Source: Plasmopara viticola (Eukaryota > Oomycota > Peronosporomycetes > Peronosporales > Peronosporaceae). Taken from it: a stretch of DNA of 64,000 nucleotides. Below the pieces are notes generated by a model. The model made no database searches, had not been told where the DNA came from, and worked only from the letters and a program-made list of their open reading frames with translations. Numbering within the stretch: the stretch's first letter is position 1; each line of letters opens with the position of its first letter. The stretch spans positions 62,001-126,000 of the forward strand of contig MBPM02000053.1 in NCBI GenBank assembly GCA_001695595.3, read 5' to 3'. Shown in pieces: positions 35,581 through 46,059 of this stretch. Position numbers and translations under genes: made by a program.

Positions 35581-36081
35581 ATGGCGTCTCATCGCAAGAT
35601 ACTTACGCTGGCATTCATCGTACGCGAATGCTTCGGCTCTAAGCAGGTGCTTTTAGGCTTGAAGAAGCGTGGATTTGGCCTGGGTAAGTGGAATGGATTT
35701 GGTGGAAAAGTGGAGGCTATGGACGCAAGTATTGCGGCCGCGGCGGTGAGAGAGGTAGAAGAGGAGGCAAATGTGCTCGTAAAAGTGGAGGACTTGCAGC
35801 CTTGTGGTGTTTTGCACTTTTCTTTCGAGAGGTCCAGGAAGGTATTGGAGGTGCATGTATTTTTGACGGACAAATTCTTAGGTGAGCCGTCTGAGAGCGA
35901 GGAGATGAGGCCACAGTGGTACGACATTTCCAAGATCCCGATCAAAAGCATGTGGGCGGATGATTGTTTCTGGCTACACCATGTGCTTAATGGCAAGAGC
36001 GTTCAAGGCCACTTTTACTTTGCTGCAGATGAGAACACACTACTTACTCATCAGCTTGAAGTGACAACTGGAGCTAGCTAA
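35581..36081 (+). CDS. NUDT1: Nudix hydrolase, MTH1-type 8-oxo-dGTP diphosphatase
   Basis: A 166-aa single-exon protein that aligns over its whole length with MTH1, which hydrolyses oxidised purine nucleotides such as 8-oxo-dGTP and keeps them out of DNA. Diagnostic segments are LGLKKRGFGLGKWNGFGGK, with the Asn that contacts the base, EVHVFLTD, SEEMRPQWYD and SMWADDCFW, whose W-x-D-D matches the substrate-pocket residues of human MTH1. The Nudix box (GKVEAMDASIAAAAVREVEEEA) keeps the metal-binding REVEEE but has one extra residue before it, and the first conserved Glu is replaced or displaced by Ala or Asp. It therefore departs from the strict G-x5-E-x7-RE spacing. It has no targeting peptide and is presumably cytosolic or nuclear. 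It is divergently transcribed from the VPS13-like gene, 254 bp between start codons. Confidence 0.92.
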   Translation: MASHRKILTLAFIVRECFGSKQVLLGLKKRGFGLGKWNGFGGKVEAMDASIAAAAVREVEEEANVLVKVEDLQPCGVLHFSFERSRKVLEVHVFLTDKFLGEPSESEEMRPQWYDISKIPIKSMWADDCFWLHHVLNGKSVQGHFYFAADENTLLTHQLEVTTGAS

Positions 36082-36260
36082 TTTGATTCGAAATATTTAA
36101 TGTAGAGAAGGTGGAAAGTCACGTGTGTGTAACACAGCCGCTTACAAACTCTAGAAAAGGTAGAAGTACGAGAATGTACTTAGTCGTCGTTGCAAATTGT
36201 GGCACAGCACTTAAGCGTTACCACTGCGATTCATTAATGCAACATTGCACATAATTTTTA

Positions 36261-38819
36261 TCATTTCGAGGGGCGCGTGGCAATCCAGTACAGCGAGTTC
36301 GTGCGCGAGCTCCCGTCGTCGAAGAATGTCATGTTCTGGACTTTAGCCCAAGCATCGACTGGATTAATGATGGCCAGGTCCAGATACGCGTAGCCTTTCC
36401 AGAGGTCATTAATCGGATCTTGGATGCGGCCAAACGCCTGCTGCTCTAAAAGGGGATACTCTTCCCGGACGTACGCAGATTTAATAAACGTGTCCGTTAT
36501 AGGCGTAAACGGGATCATGTTAATCAAGTGCATGTGCTCGACCTGCGGACCAAACCATGTCGTGTACGAGACCTTTGTGGCAGCTACTTGGCCCGACATT
36601 TTGTTGGCTGTATAGATTGGCTCGTAAATCTTCGAGCTCGATGGCATCTGCCAGTATGTTTGTGCACCACGAATCTCAAGAGCAAGCAAAAGGTGGCCCA
36701 TGCGTTCCACTTGTGGGACATGGAACGACTTGCCGACCAAGTACACGCTATAGTACGCATTGATCGCTTCGCTCACGCTCTCTTGTGACTTGCCACCATC
36801 CAAAGTGTAGACGCCACTGGCAAACGAATGACTATCAAACCACGAAAAATGGCGAGTGAACGGAAAATACGTGCTGCATCACAATAACGGGTCAGTGCTG
36901 GTGAACAATGCACAATACACCAGTGAACTTACTCGTTTTGATCGGGACTAGCGATATCACGAACGATTGACATGACAACTGCCTTGTGTGTTTTGACAAA
37001 ATCCGGACGGTACCTACCTATCACTGCGACGGCATATAGAATGTATCCATAGTGGAAGTGCTGCAAAGATGGCAAAATGGTGCCCAATGAGTACAGATAA
37101 TACAAACTAGTTAGAAACTGTACGTACGTGGTCGTTGTACCAGCCATTGCCAAAGTCCGTCATCCAATAGACGCCCTTAAGTCCATTTAGCGAGCACAAG
37201 CCACCCCAGGTGCTGTCGTACACAAAGTGATCACTATTCTGCCCGAGCATCCATGGAGTTACCCTCTCCACCAATTCATTTAAAATAGCATCACGAAGCT
37301 TTTGTTCGTCGAGTTGGTCGGCAATTAAAGCTAAGCGGGCTTGGCGAGCAATTTCTTTTCCAAAATAGTACGGATCGTCGGCTTCTGGCGTGTACTTCGA
37401 ATCGTTCGCAAGCGCAATTTTGATCGCTTCGGTGTATTGCGGTGCGATCTGCACGTCTCTCTCTTGAAAAGAGACCGCTGGTAGAGCTTCCTGCATTTCC
37501 CAGCAACTACCGAGCACCGCCGTCATGCTTGACTTTAACGTACGATGTCCCAACCGACCAATTACCTGGAAAACGTCGCTATTTTCTTTAAATGTCGCAA
37601 CATGGTGCGGATTTGCAACCATCAACAACTTTGTGGTTGGAGGCGCGCCGGATAACAGTTTCGTTTTCCAGCAAAATGAAAAGGAGGCAATGCTTTCGTT
37701 CACGTCCGTCGTAATTGATGAGCTTACTGGATATATAGCTGCTCCTTTATCAAGAGCTTTCACAGCACTTTGCTGAGGAACAATCGCCAAGCGAGCAGGT
37801 CCCGTGTAATACTCCGTGTCGACTAGACGAATGTTGGTCGGTGTCGTTAATTCTCCATGCCAATCGTAAGGATTATAGTCTTTTTCATTGGCGAATTGCA
37901 GGTACAACGTCCGCGTCGTTTCAAAGTACAGAATCCATCTTTGTCGGCATTTTCCAGTACCGTGTGCGCTTTCGCCGGCTCCATAGACTTCAGTTTCAAG
38001 CTCGAACCGTTTGCTACTCCACGTCTGCAGCGTGTGTTTTGATGCCAATGAATCCTTTTGCTCGACTAAATCCCCATTAATGGTTAATACTGTAGCATTG
38101 AGCTCAATGACCGGTAACACGTTCTGGTATTCAACCGTGACGTACGGTGAGCCTCGCACCATGGGAACTTTCATAAACTGATTGGCCTCTTTAAAGAAGT
38201 ACTGTAGCGAGACGGACAGGACGTCAAAGCTCATGACGGCTCTGGACGTGCTGTTGCCGTCACCCAGTAGGACGGTGTCGGAAGTGTTGTTTCCTACCAC
38301 TTTGTGGCTGTAGGCCGAGAAGCTCGCGTCGACGTTAAAGTACTCGGTTACAGCATCCTTAGTCGCCACACGACGAGAGTCCCCATAAGAAATTTCAAGC
38401 CGTCTGGGCAGACTTCGGATAGTGTAGGGACTTAGCGTAATCTCGCCCGCCCCAGCGTTGAGGCCGTGGCTATCGGCCGTCATGAGATTCGACCAGAACT
38501 CGTTGGTCGGTAGTGACCGATTAAAGTCACTGCGCTGCGCAAGCTTGGGTGTAATTGGGTGCACTTTCTTCTCGAAACGCGATGGCATGGTCAACACCTC
38601 GACATCCGACAGGGCATCGTCGGTCGGCACGTTGGCGGCTGTCGGAGCGACATGGGGAGCAACTGAAGATTTTTTAATGCTACTGAGGATGCTGATGGTG
38701 ACAATGGCAACCAAGACTAAAGGCACGATCACGTACAACGCGCGACGCAGCGTCATGCGGCCGCTCTGCTGCGAGCTCGATCGCCCATGCAACAGAGGCA
38801 GATTTTCGTCCACGGCCAT
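36261..38819 (-). CDS. GH81 endo-1,3-beta-glucanase, membrane-anchored, 3 exons
   Basis: Exons 38819-37128, 37060-36933 and 36873-36261 join in frame to 810 aa. Donors are GTACGT and GTAAGT and both acceptors end TGCAG. GH81 enzymes cleave beta-1,3-glucan internally; beta-1,3-glucan is the main wall polymer of oomycetes, so wall remodelling is likely. A cytosolic N-terminus of about 26 residues precedes one membrane helix (LYVIVPLVLVAIVTISIL), giving a type II anchor or an uncleaved signal. The N-terminal beta-domain begins with the SLPTNEFWSNL motif. The catalytic region has YDSTWGGLCS, NGWYNDHHFHYGY across the first intron, then FSWFDSHSFASG (about 616-627) and SQESVSEAINAYY (about 636-648), which carry the conserved acidic residues. 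Human and animal genomes lack this family; fungi, plants and oomycetes have it. Confidence 0.93.
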
Positions 38820-38839
38820 TAAAGGAACGCTACCTTGGT

Positions 38840-38853
38840 AAATTAAAAAATGA
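38840..38853 (-). promoter_or_regulatory. Initiator-like element of the GH81 gene
   Basis: TCATTTTTTAATTT on the minus strand fits the oomycete initiator and flanking promoter pattern and lies 21-34 nt before the ATG at 38819, in keeping with short oomycete 5' UTRs. Confidence 0.5.
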
Positions 38854-40150
38854 TTTCACCTGATTTTCCCAGTCTGAAAGATACGGGCTGACTATCCAAT
38901 CAGATCGTCGATATAAAAGCTGACAAACGTAGCTTTCAATATCCGCTGTCCCAGTTTGTCGCGAATGTTACGCCATATTCTTTGGCTCAAGCATATCTTT
39001 TGTACTCAGAATTGACATTCTATTTTACTCACTATGATTGGCGTACAGTTTTTAATCTTGATAGGAATTTCAACTACGTACTGCTTCAGCTCGCGTCAGT
39101 GGGATTGCAGCAATTCAAATCCTCTTTTCTCTGAAGAAGCTTTTAGAGGCCCGATATTCATTACAATACAAGCTTTGTATTGATTAAGCGCCTGAATAAT
39201 GTGCAGAAAAAGCAGAAATAGTAACTCTTTCCACACCTCTGTCGATTTACATGGTGTTCTCAATCAACGAGCATGACGCAATATCGTCTAGCCACACGTA
39301 GCGTTGTGTAAAGCAATCTGGTGTACCGAATTGTTTACAAAACACGGTGCTTTTCAAGCTTAGATATATATTTACTTGGTGTCAATCTTATTTTCGATAC
39401 AGTTGTGCAGAGAATCTGGTAGCGTCACACATATAGACTAGTTATTTCTGATCCAGGCGTCGAGGTCACGCATAGTCTCCAGCTTTCTTCGCTCGTCTCT
39501 CGATGTTTTTATCAACCACAAGTCTTATACAGCATGAATACTAAGTTTTGTGATGATTACTTCCATTTTGACTGCGTTAAAAAAATTACACCTGAAAAAT
39601 AATAACTTTGATACATCTCATTTTATGAAATGTAACACAATCGCGGAAAAAGTTTTTGGGGGCTTGGTTGTCGGCTGAGACTGGGGTGGCGAGATGGAAG
39701 GAATCAACAAAGAGGAGGATATCTTGCTTGAGACAAACTGAGAAGTGACATTGAAAAGAGGGCTCTTACGAATTTGTGTCTTGCTACTGCATAGTTGGCA
39801 GCTCATAGCCATTTACTGCTACCATCTTGAAGCCTATCATACCTCTCTACTCCATCTATCCTCTTCAGATCCTGATAGATTTTTAACTAATGAGGTGTTT
39901 TGACTTTTAGTGATTATAGGACGTCTGGGCGTATGAAGACCCTACTTTCTAAAATCTACACCTCCACATTTCTGTGGAAAGTACCAATGCGTCTTCGGGC
40001 TCGGAGTTATATAAGTCTTGGCGTGGTTGCCGTTACTAGCCAACCTATCGGTGACGACAGCTACGTCGCATGACTTCGCTTCGAAAAAAAACATCTTCGT
40101 TATGGATTTTAAATAAGGTTGATGAAGTCAAAAATCGGCTTCAGCTTCAA
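38854..40150. other. Intergenic, no gene recognised
   Basis: AT-rich sequence with short ORFs only. The part near 40.0-40.15 kb may include the 3' end of the minus-strand Gypsy element, but I could not define an LTR. Confidence 0.4.
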
Positions 40151-42180
40151 CCCAGGCTCCTGAGTGGCATCCATTTGTAATACATCAAGCAGCTAGGTTT
40201 TGTACTGCTGGTTTATTTGTACTTACGGTGTTCGATGACGGCTCGAACGAGGTTTGTCGGTCACCAACATTTTGCCGATGCTTGATGTCCTTGCAATACG
40301 ACTTCAACAAAAATGTATGGAACATTAGGTCCAGCAGTAATCCCTTCAGCACTCCTAACTCAATAAATTCTCGCAAAGCGTTCTTCATCGGCCATGAATC
40401 TGGCGCGAGTTTTGACCGAAAAACAATCTTTGTGACGGGCATCCAAATTTCTGCGTTCAAAAGCACTATGTCGTCATCTTCGAAGTCTTATGGAAGTCTA
40501 TTCTATCGTGATTGTACTTCACTCCCTCTTGTGCCTCGCTCATTCGGTCCTGTGCAACATTAAATACGGTACCTTGAGTAAGAAGAAAATTTTGTGCTGA
40601 TTCTACCACCGTGTGGGATTTTTGATCTGATGTCTAACTGTCAGGTATATAAGTAACACATTTCGGATCCACTCCGAACGTTGACTTTCCATTCGTAGAT
40701 TGTATGCGTCGATAATAGGCTATCTTCGCTAAATACAGAACGACATACCAATTATTATGTGCTTGGCTGACGACACCTCGGAGGTAACCTTCAATTAACT
40801 ATCCGCTTGTCAATCCGTTTGCAGCCTAAAAGCCAAAGATTTATTGTGCTTCGTCCCACGGCTAACGGAATTGCTTGCCAAAGTTTGACTGTGAACTTCG
40901 TGCCTCGATCAGACAAATAAGGTTTGGCATGTTGTGGTCCTCTTTATATTTTTTGTCAAATCCTTTGCAATGTCTGCAGAAAAGTCCGTTGTCTTTGTAG
41001 CTATAAAGAAAGCTATTTGTATTAAGCGATAAACAATCACCATGACGGCATTGAAACACGCCTGGTCTTCAGTAATGACGCCACGAAATCCTTTGAAGCG
41101 TCGACCCATCTACATTTTGGCTCATCCAGAGACTAAAGTAGCTCTGGCTATTTAGTCTGCCTAGCCCTGTTGCGCTTACACATTTCACAAGTATCGTCAT
41201 AGTGCTGGATGTATTTATCATTTTCAAAAAACAGTACTTTTGAGGTACGGTCAGATAGTCCATATAAATTTCTGGGTGGCCCGCCGATACAGAATCGCGG
41301 TTTTCACAGATGACGCATTTTCGCAGATTTAAGCTGTCGGAAAATACAAGTTAGAGATCTCATCTTCGCCTGTTTGGTAATACAAAGGATCATTTTGAAA
41401 CGAGTACTCGGCGCATCCTCTCCTTTTTCGGCATAATTGTTGATCTCTATTCCACGAATACATCGTCATCGCTACCTGTGCCACAGAAACCTTGTTCGTT
41501 CTGATCTTCGCTACAATCTTGTGAATTCAACCCGCTTCCAGTAGCCCTCGCGAACTCACATTGGCAGCCTTACGCTAAAATTTTGTACTGCATGACACTG
41601 CTTCAGCCACGATGTGAATTTGATCAAAAAGCCACCTAAATAGAGGCTGAACTTCAGCAAGGTTATTGAGCCATCGAGTCACACTGCGATTTACAGTCCT
41701 CTGGCTCAATACGCTAGTGATCCGTTTTAACCGTAAATGGTCGACATAGATACACACGCTAAATTTCGGCGCATGCATGATTGCAAAAGAGCTCTTGCTC
41801 TTGAAGTAGGATGTTAAGCTCCACTGGCTTCATCTTTTGACCGGTAAAAGCAATATTTCAATCTAGCTCTCCCTCCTTTTGAAGTGTGGCTCCCGCGTGG
41901 AAGCGTCAAGGGATAGTTGACTTTAGGAAAGCAGCGTGATTTAGCGTCTGAGAGCTCGATCGATTCTCGAGACCAATTTTCTAAAAACTGTCTTGGATTG
42001 GGCCCGAAACTTGCCCAAACACATTGCATAATCTTGCGGAGTGCCAAAAACGCTCTCCATTTGCTTTCGTCACAGGCCATTCTGCGATAATCTTTACCTC
42101 CACGCAGAGCTGGTATCTGGACAATTAGACTTATAGTTGCTACTCTTGAGCACATTCCTAGAGCTGTAACGTAATTCATG
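40150..42180 (-). mobile_element. Decayed Ty3/Gypsy retrotransposon, minus strand
   Basis: Read on the minus strand, pol domains follow one another in order despite stops and frameshifts. An RT thumb/connection fragment lies at 42180-42000 (ALGMCSRV, then GGKDYRRMACDES and AFLALRKIMQ). RNase H lies at 41850-41575 (KPVELNILLQEQELF, VKTDH, VNRSVTRWLNNLAEVQPL). An integrase zinc-binding remnant lies at 41240-41110 (CEMCKRNRARQTK). The integrase core covers 41100-40865, ending in SDRGTKFTVKLWQAI. A C-terminal segment at 40610-40185 (AQDRMSEAR, DDDIVLLNAEIW, KLAPDSWPM) corresponds to the post-integrase GPF/Y-like region. RT palm, protease and gag were not found upstream on this strand. No LTRs were seen. 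Confidence 0.87.
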
Positions 42181-45100
42181 ACTAGTCTAATTTGAATATG
42201 TAGATGTCATTTAAGTCGATATTTAGCGCATCCCTTTTTCTCGGAAACTCTTCTGCCAAAGCCAGTTAGACTAATTCGGGCTTCCGCTTAGTCACTTGAG
42301 AGTGATCGGATACGCAGATAAACAAATAGCGTTCTGATATACGCAATTAAGACTGATAGTAACTCCAAAGTAGGTCCATGCATGGACACCAATGATTTAC
42401 GACACGTGTTTTTCTTTCATCGCAACCGGGCTTTTGAAATCGATCACAATGCGCCAACTTACATTTTCTTGACAAAAAGAGTTGGCGCCGAGAAGGCAGA
42501 TAAAAATGTGGTCAAATTTTGCCTGTTTTGCGCAATTCCGAACTCTGGCGCCATTGCGTGTCGAATAAAGGTTAGCTACCTAGCTTAAGTATAACTTCGT
42601 GATGAATTCTTTCCCGAACTAAAAATGGCTTGCTAGGAAGCTATGAGCGAAAAGGTCTACGCGCATACTTCCGTACCATTCCCTAGGCCGGGTAGCCCTA
42701 TTCCCCTTCATGATAGGTAAAGCACTCAGTCCTCTCGAAATCACGCTAATGAATTTGAAGACAGCTTCAGGGTCTTTGTCATCACGCAATGTTTACGGGA
42801 GTTGCTGTGAGAAATAAGCTGCACCACTCCTTGGCGGCCATTGGGCTTCTTGTCGGTCATACGTAAACCTGTCGCGGCTATTATTCATGCCAGACCTTCG
42901 TTGTTCAGCAAAGCAACTTTGGCAAGTATAAACAAACTGCTTCGTTGTGTCCCGTGTCGATGCGAGTCATTTGTTCTGTACTTTGATCGATATTTGTATT
43001 TTGCTGACGAATCCACATCATGCCGATGGTAAGATCTTATTCTCAAGAGAAGGCACGATTTTGAAACGCTCCTGCAAAGGAAAATCAGGTATCTGCAGTT
43101 TCTTGTGCAAGGTTCGCCAGGATGGACGGACAGCTTGGTCGTAACCAAGGTCGATTTGAATTATCTCACCTCTAATTACTTCGATTACTAATTGCTTCAC
43201 CAAGTACCGTTAAGACTGCATTCATTGACAATGAAGATGGCGACGGGTGCCTCTTTACCAACGTCTCGAAACGCTTGAGCTTAGAAAAGGCGCATTGCAA
43301 AATTTTGTGGCCGATACTTCTACAAATGGAGATATTGCTGGTTTAATTCAGTCGTCGTTCTTGTTTTCCTCTCATTGAAGAGCTTTGATTTCTGTTGTCG
43401 TGATTTTTTCGCACAATCGCCGTTTTCTGTCGATTTTGTCTTGAAAGTCTCGGTCAATGCTTGAAAAAGTTTATTTAAGTAATGGGTATCCTCAAAACTG
43501 GAGAAAATTTCAATAGCCTTTCGGAGAGTACTAAAACCCTTCTCATAATCTTTTTCGCGGCTCCATCTCGCGATCCAATTTGAAAAAAACATTCGTCAAA
43601 TTCCATGACTTCCAGCTTAGTTTGGAGCATCTCGTTTTTAGACTTAAAAGCGCACTCGTAAATACTTTTTTTGGCTCGTGGTCGAACACCCACTCTCACA
43701 AATAATAATCAAATTTTTACATCTGGAGTTTACGTGCAGTTAAGCTGTGGACAGGGCTCATGTCTTATGCACGTTCATGTGCTCGCAGTCAGCTATGAAG
43801 TCACGTACCAATACAGTATCGACTTGCCTTACGTATATCTGAGCGGGAGGAAGACTTTCTCTAGCGGATTTTTTGGCAAATTTGAAGCGAAAAAACCGCC
43901 TAAACTGAGATGATGCATGTCATGTTCATTTACTTGCTTGCCTGCTGGGCTCTAAGATGGCCAGAGTTCTCCTCTTTTGCTCCGTCTGTAGCGCGGTAAC
44001 TTCATGAAGTTTTTATTATCGTTAACTCAGACTGTGACCAACATTGCTGGGGTAAGGTCTTTGATTTTAGGTTCGGCGTCACCTACATTAATAAGCTCAT
44101 CTTATATCGATATAGATGCTTCGAAGAACACTCTCATACCTAGAGAGCACTTTCACATGCACACTGCCTGCATCCATCGCTCGAGCAGTCAGATGCTGCG
44201 CTATCTCGAATTTCATCAAAGTATCGACTCATTCAGCCAATTCTGCATGCCATGAAAACTAAACGTGCTGCTTCATCCTCACCCAGATATATCCTTACGG
44301 CTTTGGTGAAATTTTGCCGAAGAGATCCGGGTGTAGCAGATCTGCAGTAGCTCTTTCTTAGGAAGCCTAAGTGCAGGTTTTTGACCTTCAATTCATAATT
44401 ACAGGTCGTTATCTGTCTGGCTGCAAAAGTTACTACTCGTTTAGACATCAATAATTCTACACATCATAATGTGAGCTGGATTCATCCACTTGGTATCCCA
44501 ATCTATCCGTATACGACATCCTCTACGTAATGGTGATAAAAAATCACTCAAGTTGTGGCTTACAATGTAGTGATAACCAATTTCGTGTAGCTGCATTACA
44601 TAGGGTAAAGGAAGCAGTTTAAACGGTTAAAATGTGAAGTGTAACGTTTCTACGAGCATAGTAGTACGATAGTGCCAAAATAATATATGAGTAGGATGCG
44701 TTGAGAATGTGGATCGAAGCTTCACTAGCCATGAACTTTGGAGGTCAAACTTTTTGTCGAGCTCGACCTTCCTATTTGAGACGAGGTTGATCTTATGACT
44801 AATTATCATTGTTCGGTGGATAAGTAATTCGCCGTCAAATAGTAAAAACATTGAATAAGAAATGACCTCGACATGAACTGCGTCAAATTGAGCCACCGGC
44901 GGATGAGGGGTAAGGCAATGCGTACTAGTAGCAAGTTACCTCTTTTTCTAAGTGACGCGCACAAAAGTAAAGGAACCGAAAGCGTAATTTCACCTGAACT
45001 ATGGCGATAAGAGATCGTTGGCTATTGTCACATCAGAATAAGACACGTGGCTAAATATGATTTAAGCATATATATGCTATCAGCATAGTGATAGGATGGC

Positions 45101-46050
45101 GATCTTGATCTTTTAAGCAAATAATTTCACTAAGTCGGTTATGATTGACATTGAAATACGTAGGATGGTTTAGTTCTAAGGCTTCCTATGGATGAAAGTG
45201 AGGAAGTTAGTACGTGTCGATTCACTTCGACTCGCTCGCGGTACATAAAAATAATTGTTGTAGCCGTACTCTCAATGCGTAACGAAGCACAGCTTACTTC
45301 GTCGAGACGTTGATAGGCATATGAATAAGTTCTCAATTATAAACTGCACTTCAGCCTACCACGACCGTTCATAACAAATACACGCGATTAGATAAGAGCA
45401 ACAGTTTTTTACGAGGAAAAGTTTTGGTTTGTATTTAGTGTGAAACAGCTTCCTTTGAGAGCGGGGGTCGTTCAACGAAAGACAGTAACTCTTTCTGCAA
45501 ACCTCCTCTCTGAAGAAGTTATGTGATCCCGTCACAGTATAGCAAACCTAGACTTAGTTTCCGTCATTACTGCATGAGTGTTTCCCAGTTCGTTATGATC
45601 TAAACGGCAACAATAGCTCGGGTCTAAAACAATCTTTTGAATCTAAGCTTTAAGTCTTTGCTTCTCTCCTAACGGAGCTAGATTCAAATAAGAACAATTT
45701 ATTCTGCAAAATCCGCTCTTTAGGTAAACTTCACTAACAATTACGCTAGCTATGCAAGAAAAGAAGTAAGGTTGTTAAGTGCGACATTTTCTGCTAAGTT
45801 CGTCTTTTTTTATGCATTCACCAAGTCTAATAAATATATGAACGCACAGTTAACTTAAAGTATTAATACTAATGTTCCAAACGCTCACGACTGGCTGTCT
45901 GAAAAATTAAGACCGAAGCAAAGTGGCCGCATTTTTGCTGTGAGACAATGCTCAACTAGCATTGTCTTAACAACAACACCACAATGATAGACAACGGCAT
46001 GAGCAGAGCGCCCTAATCGGCTCGTGAGAGATTTGAAAAAAAGCATGAGC
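42181..46050. other. Gene-free, degenerate region between two Gypsy remnants
   Basis: No gene recognised. ORFs at 43320-43699 (-) encode a short Lys-rich product without a named domain and could be gag debris. A plus-strand stretch near 42950-43030 weakly recalls a reverse transcriptase Y-x-D-D site but is not convincing. A 9-bp inverted repeat (GACAATGCT / AGCATTGTC) sits at 45944-45966. Confidence 0.4.
45944..45966. repeat. Short inverted repeat upstream of Gypsy remnant
   Basis: GACAATGCT (45944-45952) and AGCATTGTC (45958-45966) are perfect complements around a 5-nt loop, about 100 nt before the Gypsy zinc knuckle. It may lie in the element's gag region; the role is unknown. Confidence 0.45.
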
Positions 46051-46059
46051 TAGAGTGTA

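Noticed and set aside
42841..43035. Possible plus-strand reverse transcriptase site (VLYFDRYLYFADES)
   Set aside because: The Y-F-D-R resembles Y-x-D-D, but flanking RT motifs are absent and the neighbouring Gypsy fragments run on the other strand.
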